Below are positions 13,225-26,587 of a DNA stretch of 64,000 nt, in pieces; position 1 is the stretch's first letter, and each line of letters opens with the position of its first letter. Both the position numbers and the translations under genes were made by a program. The notes under the pieces are model-generated. The model did no database searches, had not been told where the DNA came from, and saw nothing but the letters and a program-made list of their open reading frames with translations. Source of the stretch: Owenia fusiformis. Lineage: Eukaryota; Annelida; Polychaeta; Sabellida; Oweniidae. The stretch is taken from the NCBI GenBank assembly GCA_903813345.2, contig CAIIXF020000008.1, positions 21,808,822-21,872,821 of the forward strand, written 5' to 3'.

Positions 13225-13615
13225 GTCTTTAGTTGTGGACTCTCCAATACAATGAATTATATATTTCTTTTATTGACAATTGTATCAAAACATGACACAT
13301 TAGTCTAAAATTATCATCAATTTAGTTTTGGACTCTCTAATAATAATTATCATCAGTTTTGAACTCTCTAATACAATGAATTATCATAAAGGATTCTTTA
13401 GTTTTGATCTCTCTAATACAATGAATTATCATAAAGGATTCTTTAGTTTTGAACTCTCTAATACAATGAATTATCATAAAGGATTCTTTAGTTTTGAACT
13501 CTCTAATACAATGAATTATCATAAAGGATTCTTTAGTTTTGAACTCTCTAATACAATGAATTATCATAAAGGATTCTTTGGTTTTGATCTCTCTAATACA
13601 ATGAATTATCATCAA
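13225..13615. repeat. 45-bp minisatellite, about 6 copies plus partial units
   Basis: Tandem 45-bp units with the core TCTCTAATACAATGAATTAT followed by CATAAAGGATTCTTTAG. The central copies are almost identical, and partial units lie on the left flank at about 13220 and 13330. Since 45 is divisible by 3 and the unit lacks stops in one frame of each strand, both strands show a reading frame of about 100 residues of 15-residue repeats. There is no other sign of coding. Confidence 0.9.
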
Positions 13616-14035
13616 TTTATTTTTAGTTACTTTGTGATATTGTTGTAACTTGATATTTGTTCTTTTCATATCTTATTTAAAGTCACTGTTTATTTAATGT
13701 AAATATACTGTCCTTTCTGAACAAATAAACAAATCAGACAATCCTTTGCAGAAGATATAGAACCTTTTGTTTAAAAGAGACATAAATGTTTGATTATTTG
13801 CATTGTTTGGGGCCATAACTAACGTCATTAGTCAGTGCCAGTCAGTCAGTGTGAATCCAGGTCTATTATCATTATTTGAAATGAGTTTATTATCTATGTA
13901 TGTACTTATTAATGACCAAAGTCGACAGGCACTTATAATCAGTTACTCTGGAGTCATATTGGCTGGCCACACTACTCTTACTATTACATACAATTTTACA
14001 TTTTTAATGCTGGTTAGTTTATCAGGGCAAATTGG

Positions 14036-14250
14036 AGGTCAGAGAAAAAAAATTTGGGCCCCTCAAACCCAAAAGTGGGCCCAAAGTTTGACCTGAAATT
14101 AAAAAATAAGGCCTTACAAGGCCCAGTAATGGTAAAAAAGGCCCACTTTTTGGGGCCTTGAGACCTTTTTTGGCCCAATTTTTTTTTCTTGTCCCACCCA
14201 AGGGGGGTGGGCCCGAGCCCCCAGCCCCCCCCCCCCAGATCCGCCAGTGG
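14036..14250 (-). mobile_element. GC-rich dispersed repeat with GGATC-GCCAGTGG end
   Basis: A sharply GC-rich block in AT-rich DNA, with homopolymer C runs and many GGCCC/GGGCC words. On the minus strand it begins CCACTGGCGGATC followed by a G run. This resembles a non-autonomous DNA element terminus seen in many invertebrate genomes (recollection, not searched). The left boundary is uncertain. Confidence 0.45.
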
Positions 14251-14628
14251 TTTTAATAGTCTCAAATGTCTTTCTGGAAGTTATGAAATTTGAAATGATT
14301 GTTGATCACTCATCAGGAGATAATCTGGTTATCTAATTAACATATTAACAGGATGTTGTCTTGTGTCAGTGAATTTAAAGAGTGTATATGTCATTTAGCT
14401 CTTTGAAAAGGGTAATTCATAGCTTTATAAAACAATGTCCTTGAATATCTGTGCTTTGCACTGTCAAAAATACTTATCTTATGACTGCCTTGGTCATAAA
14501 TTAAAAATAATTCAATCCATTTACTTGAAATGGTACAATTATCTTATTTTCTTAGTTAACAATAATGTTTACAAGTTTCAACTAAGCATGTCACAATGGC
14601 TGCCACTTCTATTGTTGAGATATCTCTT

Positions 14629-14890
14629 TTAACTCATTGCTGGCCAAAGCTATTTTTATGGACTGTATCCACACCCTCTTTGCTATGTTTAATACCATTG
14701 TGAACAGCAATGACAATATATTTCAATTGCACCCAACAGTATTCCCCATGTGACCTCTACAATATTTCGAAAGATTATTGGTACAAATTGTGTGACAATT
14801 ATTGTACAGCACCCCGAAATATCTCGGGTTGGTCAGATATGATTATGATGTCATCGACGAGATATCTCAGGGTTGGTCAGCAATGAGTTA
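14629..14890. mobile_element. MITE-like element with 19-bp inverted ends
   Basis: The left end TTAACTCATTGCTGGCCAA pairs with the right end TTGGTCAGCAATGAGTTAA. A further sub-repeat, ATATCTCGGGTTGGTCAG and ATATCTCAGGGTTGGTCAG, lies inside the right half. There is no coding capacity. It ends about 270 bp upstream of the CPT1-like start codon. Confidence 0.65.
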
Positions 14891-15162
14891 ATGTTATAGA
14901 TCCAAAAGTATTACAAAGATTTTCTTGAAATTGTGCAAACAACTAAGTGTATAGGTAACAACAATGTCTAGAATTTTCAACAAATAAATAGATATTTCTT
15001 AAGAAGTTTGCTTATCGATCTTGAATGAATGAATGCGTCGAGCTCAACATAGTTACAAGTCAACTTACTTTTAAGTAAAGTATCAGAGTATCGGAGTTAT
15101 AAAGATTTCATATATTGTTATTTATTCTTATATTGCTATTTTTCAGTTTGCATTTTAAGCTC

Positions 15163-18100
15163 ATGGGTCAAAAACTAGACGAGCGTCTGGTAGTCGGACT
15201 GGCATGTGGTGCCATCTTTTGTATACTACCACTACCAAGGTTGAGTGAAAGGTTGATTGGTATCTCAGCATTTCCTGGATTTGTTCTTGCTGGACTTGTC
15301 GGCTTAGGACTGGGATATGGAGCGACCTCTATGCTACCGCTAGTACGTCGCCAGCTGCTGAAACGATTGTTAACGTATCAAGGATGGTTGACCAATCAGA
15401 AAAGTTTGAAGACAAAGGTAACTTTACAGCTATTAATAGCTGTATTTCTGTTTTGGGATTTGAGACAAGATATCCATGTGGCATCAATTGCAGAAAAAAA
15501 AGTAATGGAAAGATAAATTGTAGTTAATGTACATTGTTTTAGGCCTGGGCTCTCCTGATGAAGCTGTGTCGAATGAAAAATGAGACCACTTTCATGTACC
15601 AGGATATGTTACCCAAGCTACCAGTACCCAGTCTAGAGGAGACATTGCGAAGGTTTGTATTTGCTTATTTTTATTGCTTTAATGCCATTTTCAAATTCAT
15701 GAGTTTCTGACTTGAATTATGACAGTCATAGACTATACCTATAATACCAATACCTATTGGAAATTTCTTGCACTCCCCATTTCTTAGCTTCACATTAGAC
15801 TGGAATAAATAATACAGTGAAACATCATCCAAATGGCAGTTGGATCAGCCAAAAGTGTTGAGATCAGCAGGTGTTCAATTCAAATAAGGTTTTTGAAACT
15901 TGTGAGTCAATGGAAGATAACAAATTTGAACCAAAAAAGTGTTCACACTATAGGTGTATGGATTACAGAGGTGTTCAGATGTACATGTTTTACTGTAATT
16001 TAATTTGTTAAGCATATTATCTATTAATGGAATATCTTAGTAATTAACCATATTGCTAAAAAGAAAATTAAAAGCACTTTCCAACAAATACAAAATAATG
16101 TAAATATTGATTTAGTTAAAATTACTTCATGTAGATATCAAAGATCTTGATATCCTTATATGACAAAATCATCTCAAAATAATAAATCGATGTCTATCCA
16201 AAGGTTCTCCTTACAAAATATGAAACATATTGGTCATGAATAATAAGATATGCACACTCTGTTTAGCATATATGTAAATATTTTATTTTTCCATAATTAA
16301 TTTCAGTCAGGTTTCCAGAAACTCAGCGACAAATAGTTATTCAGGTCAGATGTATTTTAGAGACAAAATATTAAAATTGTTGAACTTTAATGAGTTGTGA
16401 ATGTCAAGGCTTAGAAGTCAGGCAATCCTATTTCATGAATTATGAAGTCCAAAGTGCATGTAAGATATCTCCAGTTGTGATTACCCTTTACCTATTAACT
16501 TCTATCATTGAGATAATTTAATGAGGACATTTTGAAATTGTATTTAAGTATTACCATAGTAGAGCAAACTTGTAAAGATTACATATTTGTACTAATGTAT
16601 GCAAATTATAATTTAAAATGGGTATAAAATTGGTTTATACACTGTATTTTACCATATATTTGAGAAAAGATCCCCATTATTTTTATATGATTTCAAGTGT
16701 GAGTGATTTGCAGTTTGTTAAATGAACTTACCTTTTAGGTTTCGTATAGGCCTATTTCTCGATCACCATAATTATGAATGCAAGTGAAAAACCTTATCAG
16801 AATCCATTGAGGTTAAGAAGACAATATTTGAGGAAAAAAACTTTACAAGTCATTTGAATCATAAGATGAATATTAAATATCAACTACATGTGTATATCTA
16901 ATGTGAACTTATAGGTACATGGAGTCTATCAAACCTCTACTGGATGCTCAAGACTTTGATTATTCTAAGAAAGTAATCCTTGAGTTCCAACAGAAAGATG
17001 GTCAGGTTCTGCAGAAGTATATTGAGGACAGGTATGGGTTGTTTTGTGTTTCCAATTATTCAAGACAAAATCTCTTCAGTAAATGATTAAAACTTTGTGT
17101 TTTTATCACTTGACAAATCTGACAAATCTAGAATCCTAGTGTTCTTTATAATGCGCTTATATACAGACATAAAAGCTTGCACTACAAATCTGACCTAAAT
17201 TAAATGAATTCCTCAAGCTTATAGAATTGCTTAGTCAGTAAGGATACACTGTATCAACAAATTATGAGAGGTGCATGCACCTTTTATATATTTTCTATGT
17301 ATTTGCATTTTCTTTTATAAATGAGAGAGCGCAAATGGCAAATGAGAGAATGTAAAATAATAGACCCTATAAACCATATACTAGTATAAACTGATGAACT
17401 GGGTTGATATTATCTTTATTTATGACTATGACTTGCTTGTAGATATAAGAAGACTCGCAACTGGCTGTCTGACTGGTGGATGACGGCTGCTTATATGTCC
17501 GGAAGATATCAACTCCCTAGTAAGTTTAGAATATCTATAGTCTCAGACCATTGTCTAATTTATGAAGAATGGTTACTTCAGAATGAATATGGGTTTTAGG
17601 AGATTGATAGCCTAGCTACAAGCTCTTGTAGGCCCCCAAGCCCACTACATACCTTTCCAGAAGTGTTGATGAGAAATGAGCAATGAGAATGTGCCATTTG
17701 AAAAATGAAAGAACAAAAACTTTATGGTTTGAAACAATGAAATATTGTCTCACTGAATATTCATTTGATAACATATTTATATAGTACCTAGTTATTTTTA
17801 AAACAACTTTGTCATTGGGTCATTTTTTAAAAATAAATAATTATAAGTGAAACTTAAAGTTTGCTGGTACGCTGTGGATACTTAAAATTATATCAAATAG
17901 GGATAAACATATTTATATTATTTTAAAATGAAAGAGTATAGAATGTAATAATCTACTGCAAGTAAAGCACTAAGGCAACAATCAAACTAAGGTCAAGGGC
18001 ATAGAAATTAGGTAAAAATACCAGAATTAGCATGGGACTCATTCTCTAAGGAATTATTCCCATAGATAAAGGAAGACATAAAAGTTCAAGTTTTGAGGTT

Positions 18101-21100
18101 TCTGTTTCAGTCAACTCCAACTTCTATATGATGCACAATGTCTTGCCTGAGGTGACCACCAACCAACTTGCCAGAGCAGCTAACATACTTTACTACTCAC
18201 TCAAGTGTGTATCTTAGTTTACTCAGAGTTGCCACTGCAATTTGTCACATAGTTATTGTTTTTCCATTTATTGTCCATTGCAAAGGTAACTTCAAAAATA
18301 CAGAAATGTACAATGAAATTGAACTGTATTTTTGATATTGTCACCAACAAAAGTTTGCAAAAGTGCCATTCCAAAATGATGTCAGGGTCATATGCATGAC
18401 AAAATCACCTGTCACTCCCATGTCAAACTTGTTTCATAAGGAATTAATGTGTAGAAAGGGCCGTAACAATATATGATAAGGACAAGGTCTTTGTAATGAG
18501 ACAATCGATATTAAGAAACAGATTTGAACCTGGAAAATACTTCCATTGTAAAATTGATACTACTTTAGAATTTCCATCAAATAATGAATATTCAGCATGG
18601 TATACTAGTTATCAAATTGTGACCATTTTCAAACTTCACTTTTGTAACTTAGCCAAAACCACATTGTATCTCAGTCATGAAATAACTCCATGTTGTAATG
18701 CAGCCACTTTGTTTTAGGTTCTATGAGAATAATTGCAAGGGTGTCACACCAGTGATGAAGATACAGAAAATGGTACCCATGTGTATGGATGGACTCAAGT
18801 AATTACTTTTTTATTCAAATTATTTCTTGATGCAATTCAAAGATGTATAGAGATTTGCCCTGAAGGCAATCATTGTTTTGTGCTTAGAAGTAATCTACTC
18901 ATGATTCAAATATTTAGGGATTTTCATAGAACAATCATGTAGAGCGTATTCCGAAAAGTTCATTATAATTCCAGCACATTGTTTGGCACAGCTAGGATTC
19001 CAAGTTCTCCAGTTGATTATATGCAGACTACCAACAGCCAATCAAAGCACTTTGTTGTGATCAGGTTTGCAGAAATAACATTTATAGACATAAAAATTTA
19101 AAAAAAAATATTTTCATGAATTACTTCTTTATACAGTAATCTACATTTGAGATACAACACAAATATTTATCAACAAAAGAAAATATTTTGTTGAAAATTT
19201 AAATAGAACTTTTACAATTATGTAAGGTACAGTATGGCTTCTGAGTGTTTCACTTTCTGTAGAGTTCATCTGGAGTGTTTTTGGTAGAAATTAGATGTGT
19301 TTGTTATGCATGGAAGACTACAAGTATTTACTCTGATATTTTCTATCACAGGAATGGCAGTTTTTATCGTGTGGAATCATATGCCTATGACATGAAAGCA
19401 GGGGAGGAGAGACTACTGTCTGTGGAAGAGCTTTACAATCAACTTGAGATCATACAGACTGACAAGACAGGTGAGAGGAAAGTGAAAAAATTCACTAATT
19501 CAGCGTTTTGTATTTTACAGTGAATGTTGCAACATCCTGATTTTACCTAATATAGTATCTCAACTTGTCATCAATTCAGCAGTGTTCAGATTTTTAATAG
19601 GTTGGCATGTGATTCTCAAATTTTCAACTGTTTGCAGCACCCAGTTATTATAACTTTAGTAATTGCATCATTATTATTACATTGGTTGTCATTTTGCATC
19701 AAGTCTCATCCATCCCTTTCCCAATATATTTGTGTCTTATTGTTCGTTCTTGTTTCCATCTATAGCCCCACCTGAGGACCAGACTGAAGCTGTGGCAGCT
19801 CTCACCTCACAGGAGAGGGATGTATGGGCAAAGGTAAGACTACCCTGACTTCAATTTATCTAGTAACATTACCCTCTTAATGTAGCTCCTTCTCAGGAAT
19901 TTGAATATAAGCTTGGAGTAGGCCTATATAAAAATGTAGTTATTTTCTGACTGCATTCTGAATAAATCTAGGCTAGACCAAATTGTGTCATCTTAATTTA
20001 AAAATTGTGTACAGAGAAAGTAGAGTTTTTTGTAATGGAGAACAATTTTCTAGGATTTTATTCTAATATTATGCATTTTAATGTTTATTTAGTCATTTCA
20101 TAGAATTTTTCCTTAATGGTAGTAGAAGGGTCGTTAAACATGTGTGTTAGATTAGCTTTTGAGGTATTGGGGTTTGTTTTCTTTATATGACTGATTGTCC
20201 AATTAGATATTTTGTTTTCTTGCTATGTTTTGTAACTATCTTTGGCCTTCCCCCTTTGGTACGTGTGCTTTCATACCCACTTCACTGTTTCAGCAAAGAG
20301 AGAAACTTCTGCAGGATGAGACTAACAAGGCTACATTGGAGACTATTGAAAGTGCTGTGATAATCCTCTCTTTCGACAATGAAGATGCAGGGGTGAGTAC
20401 ACTGTGTAGATATTTTACATATTTGTTGAACAATGAACTACGTGTATTTGTATATATTAATAGCAAATTGCAAGATGTGGGGAACATATCAATGTCTCCA
20501 TTTACAATAAAAATATAAAGGGCATTCTGTGTCTTGGTGAAAATCCATTTTATCAAAATCGCACCTACTTTGAGATATTCACTCAATATGCCCAAAAGAC
20601 ACTATATAAATTGAAATAATCAAAAGATCATACTGTTTCCAGAGAAAGTGATATTGAATGAGAGGCTATTTTACCATTTTCCATTGGAATCAAACTCACA
20701 TGATGCTCCCTATTTTACTTGAAATTGACCAGTCTCAGTTAAAGTTGGGCCTTGTGTAATAAATTATTTTCTCCTTTTCTCGGTCATTCTTATCTTTCTT
20801 TCAAAACAGAAATGTAATTGATGACTTCATATATAAATGTAACTTTTAGGACATCAGTCAACAAGCAAAGGTGATTTTTACAGGAGATGGCAAAACAAGG
20901 TAAGAAATAAAAATAAACATGTAATGTCAAAGGTAAAACACACAGACAGAAAATTAACATTTAAGAATGCAAACACTTATCAGGTAGCCAATCCCCAGCA
21001 TCCCCAGAACTGCCTAACAGTCCCTTTCCTGGATATAATTAGAGGAATCCAAAGTCCCCTAAATATATGTCCAATACTTTGCTACGGTTTTCAAATTTTA

Positions 21101-24100
21101 GAATTTCAACATTTTAATTTGAAACTTGCTTACTAGATTTTGCAAATAAGACGACGGTAACCTATAATTATATGAGTATATTACAGAATGTTCAATATGT
21201 AAATACAGCAAGCTAAGAAATTGACATACCTGTCACTCTTGACATATGTTTGTGCTTCTTTTTCAGATGGTTTGACAAGGCACTGTCTCTGGTGGTCCAC
21301 AAAGATGGCAAGGCTGGGATTAATGTTGAACATGCTGCAGCTGATGCTACGGTAAGCTTCATATATTTAAAATATAAGTTTTTAGGCTCAGATCAAGTAT
21401 CAATATGTCATTTTTGGGGGTTTTAATGAAGAGTTGAGTTTCACAATAAATAAAATATCAATGTTTTGACTTTGCCCTTCAAGTACAAGTAACAAATTTC
21501 TTTTTTTTCGTATTACTTGACCTGGAGCTCATATGTTTTGCCTAGGGTTTGTGTTAAAATCCGGGTGACCTGGTAACTGGGTAGCCGGGTAACCAGGTAA
21601 CCGGGTGACCGGGTACCTAACATTCCTACCAGGGTTATGAATTTGATTATCCCATCGAACGAAGTTCGGAGGGATATAGGGAACGCCTCCGTCCGTCCGT
21701 CCGTCCGTACGTACGTCCGTACGTCCGTCCGTCCGTCCGTCCGTCTGTCCGTCCGTCCGTCCGGGCAATAACTCAAATACCGTTGGCCCGATTTTGTTCA
21801 TATTTTGTACACATATACCCTATGGGGGTAGAAGTTCTGCTCGAAAGCCGATTTTCAAAATGGCCGCTCATTTCAAAATGGCGGCCATTTTAGTGCCGAT
21901 TTTAAAGTAATTTAGGTGCAATATGTAAAACTGTAATAGCAATATGTTTTAAATTTAAAAAAATTATAAAGGACATTAATAATGCTACAAATGTAGATAT
22001 TAAAGAAGCACATGGCAGCCATCTTGAAAAATGGCGGCCTTTACTCGTCATTTTACGATTTTTACTATAACTCGAAAAGTAGTGGAGCGATTTTGTTCAT
22101 ATTTGGTATGTGAATACTATAAGCATGGCACACTGTCCTATGACACTTTTGGTAGAAGGCGGCCATTTTGAAAAATTTTTTGAAAAATGGCCGACATTTT
22201 AACGTATTTTGCTATAACTCGAAAAGTAGTGGAGCGATTTTGTTCATATTTGGTATGTTAATACGTTAAGCATGGCACACTGTCCTATGACACTTTTAGT
22301 AGAAGGCGGCCATTTTGAAAAAAAATTTGAAAAATGGCCGCCATTCTAACGTATTTTACTATAACTCAAAAAGTAGTAGAGCGATTTTGTTCATATTTGG
22401 TATGTGAATACAATAAGCATGTCACACTGTCTATTTCTAATGACACTTTTGGTAGAAGGTGGCCATTTTGAAAAATGGCCGCCATTTTAACGTATTTTAC
22501 TATAACTCGAAAAGTAGTGGAGCGATTTTGTTCATATTTGATATGTGAATGCTTTAAGCATGGCACATTGTCTAATTAAACTTTGGGGAGTAGTCGGCCA
22601 TTTCGAAAAATGGCCACCATTTTTATGTGTGTTATTTTACAAGTACGTGTATGATTTTCAAAAATTTTAGAGGTGGCTACTTAAAAGCATATTATTTCTT
22701 CTGATGACAACTTGGCTAGTGAGCAACCATTTTGAAAATGGTGGCCTTTCTGGTGTGTTGTTTTATGATATTTGCTATTCGTTTGTAAAAATGCCAGCCA
22801 TTTCTGTTTGATGGGATTCGCTACGCTTTGGCGTTGCCGTTGTTCTGGTTTTATCATTTTTATCCCTCAAAATGCCCAACTGACCTCTAACTCAATGTAC
22901 CACCAGTCATAAAACCAATCAAGCAAACAACCAACCAAGCAACCAACTAATCTTCTAATTAACCAACCGCCAAAACAAACAAACATTGATATTCTGTTAA
23001 TCACTTGATGGCAATAAATCAAGCAACTAACGTTGTATTGTACATCGCATGTTAATTGACAGTTTAAAACGGCAAATAACGTTTCAATTTACGTGTCCAT
23101 AATATATATGAAACAAATCTTCTAGTAGAAATCGCCATCATAGAAAACAATCATTGATATCCTGTCAATCACTCAGACAATAAGTCAAGCAACTTATGTT
23201 GTTGTATATGTACAGTACTTAAACTGTGTAAAATGTAAACTACTTAGGACTTGCGAGTTCAGTTTGTTACGTGTTCATGTTAATTCAGTGGATATCTTGA
23301 GTAACCAGGTAACAATTTAGTTTTTTCCGATATTGATAAAGTAGTAGATTATTTTAAAAGTGCTCTATATCTTACAAATATCTTACAATCTTGGTAAAAA
23401 TGAAAAAGTTTAAATATCGAATAGTAGTCTACATTAGGGAGGCTACAGTATGTCTAGTGCTCGACAGATCAATTGACTACTATATTAGGGAAAAATGTGC
23501 ATCTTGAAACTTGAACCTGTAAGTTGGTAACCCTGGTAGGAGTGTAGGTACCCGGTCACTCGGCCACTCGGCCACCCAGTTACATGGTCACCTGGTTTTT
23601 TACACAAACCCGTTTGGCCTATGTTATACCTCATATACTCCAGATAGATCGTTACTACCATAAATTCTATCTTATCTGAACACCAATGGTACTGCTCAAA
23701 AGTGTTCTGATTGACAGATGTTTACTTCTTGAGGTTTTTTAACATGGAAGCCTATGGCAGATTAAAAATGAGACCGAAAAAAAGTGAGTTCATAGAGAGT
23801 TGTTCAGATTAGAGAGGTGTGTTAGGCTATACAGGTTTTACTGTACAAAATGTATATTTATCCCATACTTGGACGTGTTACAGGTACATAAAGCCAGTTT
23901 GTAAAAACTTATATTTTCACCAGCGGGCAGATATAGCTTTACGTCCCGCTCCGAGCGGCCAGATATAGTATATCTGCCTGCTACGTCATAATCCCTGTTC
24001 CCATATTGGTTCTTTTTTTGTAACGTTGGCATACTGTAAACCTCATATAGGATAATTTCTATTTATATTATATGTATTGACAGCATCTGGCCCAGCTGAC

Positions 24101-26587
24101 AGAGTACTACCTTAGCAGAGAGAAGTACACCAAGGCAGGGCATATTATCACTTCAGCTACTCCAGCTAGAACTTTAGAGGCACCAAAAAGGTAAGTGGAA
24201 CAATAAATTGTCATTTTAACACCAAATTCATTCTGTTGAGAAGAGATGTTTTATAACACCTGCTTTATAGTGAAGAAATCCAATGGAAATTCATGTTTAA
24301 TAAACTTATTTAAATTCACGTAAAACCTATGTAATTTTAAAGTCTATAACCTTTAACAAAGATTGGTCAAGCTGTGGCTCACCTGATGTAGTTTTCCAGT
24401 ATATGCTACCATGTTCGGCTGAAGGGGAAAATTATATGTTGACTAGGATAACGATGTCTTAGGTTACAGGACATAATGTCTTTGGTCAAAAATCTACAAA
24501 ATATCATACTGAATAGATGGCTTAAAGTCATGAAATGGTATATACATGTATTCTGAGGTATCCACTACAAATCAGTCCTATCCAGAATTAAACCAACTCA
24601 TTTTATTTTCTCTTTTCTGTTTCTGATCAGGTTATTATGGAAACTGGATGGATTCAAAGAGGACATCAATGTGGCTCAAGAAAAACTTATGCAAATGGTA
24701 AACTTAAAAAAACATTTTAAATACATGAAATGTCTCTTTGACATAGATCGTATCTTTTTGAAAAATCAATAAAAGTTTAATTACATATTTGATAGAGGAG
24801 AGGGAGCTCTACAGGTCAATCTAAATGTAATAAATTTCATTTTGTGACATCAAAAATTTACATTTTCTTTTATTTTGACTGCCATCTAAATATTTATATT
24901 TTTCTTTTTATTTCAGAAAGAAATGATAGACACTTACATCTTCAGTCCAAGTTATGGGAAGGGTTTTCCTAAGTCAGTGAGACTGAGCCCTGATGGCTAC
25001 TTCCAGATGATTATACAACTGGCATACTGGCGTTTACACAAGGAGGTTGTTCTCACATATGAGTCTGCATCCACTAGGTGTGTATTTACATAAACATGAT
25101 GGGTGTGATAAAAGTGCCAAACCATAGGCACACTACCACACCTTGTATTAGGTGGGCATGAGCTTAGTATATATGATTATGTTTCAATCAGTTTTGATCT
25201 GAAACCAGGCTCTGAGTAACTCTGGCTCTTTTTGGTTACAATTTTTTTATCCAGCTAATTAATTATAGCAATAATAGGAGTCTGGTTGCAGTTTACACTG
25301 ACGCATTTTGATCTAGGCCAGCTGATTATTACTCTCTATATTGAAAGAATAACATGACAATTGGTCCATTCTGCTGTCCATTCAACTTTGACTGAAAAAA
25401 ATGTGGGGAGAACAGACTTGAAGCAAGACATCTTCAAAAAGAAAAAAAATTGAGATCTGTAAGACCAAATGCATTCTATTTTGAATGCTTTTGTAATTGA
25501 TACTGATATTTTAGACTGTTTGGCTTGGGAAGAACAGAAACAGTGAGACCACATTCTGAAACATCTCGCAAGTGGGTAGAAAGCATGGATAATCCAAACA
25601 TCTCGAAAGAGGAACGTGTTAGTTTATTGCGCAAGTCTATCCTGTATCAAAATAAGTATCGTCTTGAATGCACTGGAGGGTATGGTTGTGATCGCCACCT
25701 ACTGGGCATGCTGATGGCATCCATGGAACTTGGCATGGAGAAACCAAAACTTTACCAAGATAAGGTAAATAGTTGAAAGATTTCTGTTGTGCTAATTACA
25801 ATTAGGAAGGGTAGATATAGATAAATGTCATACAGTAGCACGACTCTACTAACAGCAAAGATAAAAGGAAACCATGACATTGTACTAATGTTTAAGCCTT
25901 TGAGTTCAATCTGAAAACCATGGGCTGTACAATTAAAATCTATCAAAGAAGAATAAAATGTCGGACGTTTTGCACTTCTAATTTCTATGCAGTTAATAGT
26001 GTTGACTTAACTTGTATTTCAATAAGAACTTTTTTAATAAGTGTTGATTGACTCGATTTTGACTTCTTATGAATGTCTTTTATATTTCACCAGGCATGGC
26101 AGTTTAAGTACAAACTATCAACATCGCAGACACCTACAGATATTGTGAAGTATAATTTACCACTTGATCACAATTCACTCAATGGTGGCTTCGGCCCAAC
26201 TGCAGAGGATGGCTATGGCATTGCATATGTTGTTTTGGACGATTTGAGATGTAAGAACCTTTCCTCCAGCATTTATGTGTCTGTATATCATATGCATTGT
26301 CAATTATTCACCTTCAGATTTTTTGTTAACTATTTTTACTTTGATTTGTATTTCCACTTTTTAGAATTTTATTTAAGACTTGTTTGCTTAATATTGGTTT
26401 ACATGTTATCAGTTTTAGCTTTTTATCTTACACTTTTAATTTATTATAATATGTACATAGTATTTATTTTCATTTATTTTCAGTGAATTTTAATGTGACA
26501 TGTTGGAAACAGTCAGGTCTTAGTGCAAGGGAGTTTGGAGATGCTTTGAACCAAGCCATGTTGGACATGCGTGCTATCTTCCAGTAA
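15163..26587 (+). CDS. CPT1: Carnitine O-palmitoyltransferase 1-like
   Basis: Transfers long-chain acyl groups from CoA to carnitine at the outer mitochondrial membrane, the entry step of fatty-acid oxidation. Exons: 15163-15417, 15543-15652, 16915-17031, 17443-17519, 18111-18204, 18718-18798, 18975-19064, 19352-19470, 19766-19833, 20294-20392, 20850-20899, 21267-21351, 24084-24190, 24631-24697, 24917-25077, 25515-25764, 26094-26250 and 26484-26587. All phases join, giving 696 residues. Two N-terminal membrane segments (about 9-24 and 37-54) precede LLTYQGWL, as in CPT1. NVEHAAADA carries the catalytic His at about 409, KLSTSQTP the carnitine-binding STS at about 619-621, and TAEDGYGIAY is conserved. 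Compared with vertebrate CPT1 (about 773 residues), the first 45 or so residues, which govern malonyl-CoA inhibition, are missing. The start exon follows an acceptor at 15146 with no in-frame stop before ATG, so an upstream coding exon cannot be excluded. Confidence 0.92.
15815..15995. mobile_element. MITE with CAGTGAAACAT ends, TA duplication
   Basis: The left end CAGTGAAACAT and right end ATGTTTTACTG are inverted, with TA on each side. The inside contains scattered GTGTTCA words. Related fragments with AAACCTGT and GTGAACACC phrases lie at about 23690-23843, 39999-40160, 40640-40805 and 28160-28195. It lies in CPT1-like intron 2. Confidence 0.7.
21545..23612. mobile_element. Large TIR element (MULE/foldback-like), 2.07 kb
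   Basis: Inverted ends of about 95 bp start GGGTTTGTGT and carry short degenerate repeats of the form CCGGGTAACC/CCGGGTGACC, ending at TACCAGGGTTA. Flanking 9-bp sequences TTTTGCCTA (21536-21544) and TTTGGCCTA (23613-23621) differ by one base and look like a target duplication. Long TIRs with a duplication of about 9 bp suit Mutator-like elements, but no transposase was seen. The core is occupied by the CGTC/GGCCATTTT repeat block. It lies in CPT1-like intron 12. Confidence 0.65.
21640..22850. repeat. Nested repeat: (CGTC)n microsatellite plus about 150-bp tandem units
   Basis: Begins TTATCCCATCGAACGAAGTT and ends near TTTGATGGGATTCGC, so ATCCCATC/GATGGGAT may be short termini. A CGTC/CGTA run lies at 21689-21760. 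Next come about four tandem units of roughly 140-157 bp, with CTATAACTCGAAAAGTAGTG, TTTTGTTCATATTTGGTATG and palindromic GGCCATTTTGAAAAATGGCC blocks. There is no coding potential; the RTDG-repeat translation is only the microsatellite. Confidence 0.7.

Noticed and set aside
14014-14265. Minus-strand Gly/Pro-rich frame
   Set aside because: Derived from the GC-rich dispersed repeat.
18496-18942. Short frames within CPT1-like introns and across exon 6
   Set aside because: They are intron read-through or wrong-frame shadows of exon 6.
21513-21801. Minus-strand RTDGRTDG proteins
   Set aside because: Translation of the (CGTC)n microsatellite.
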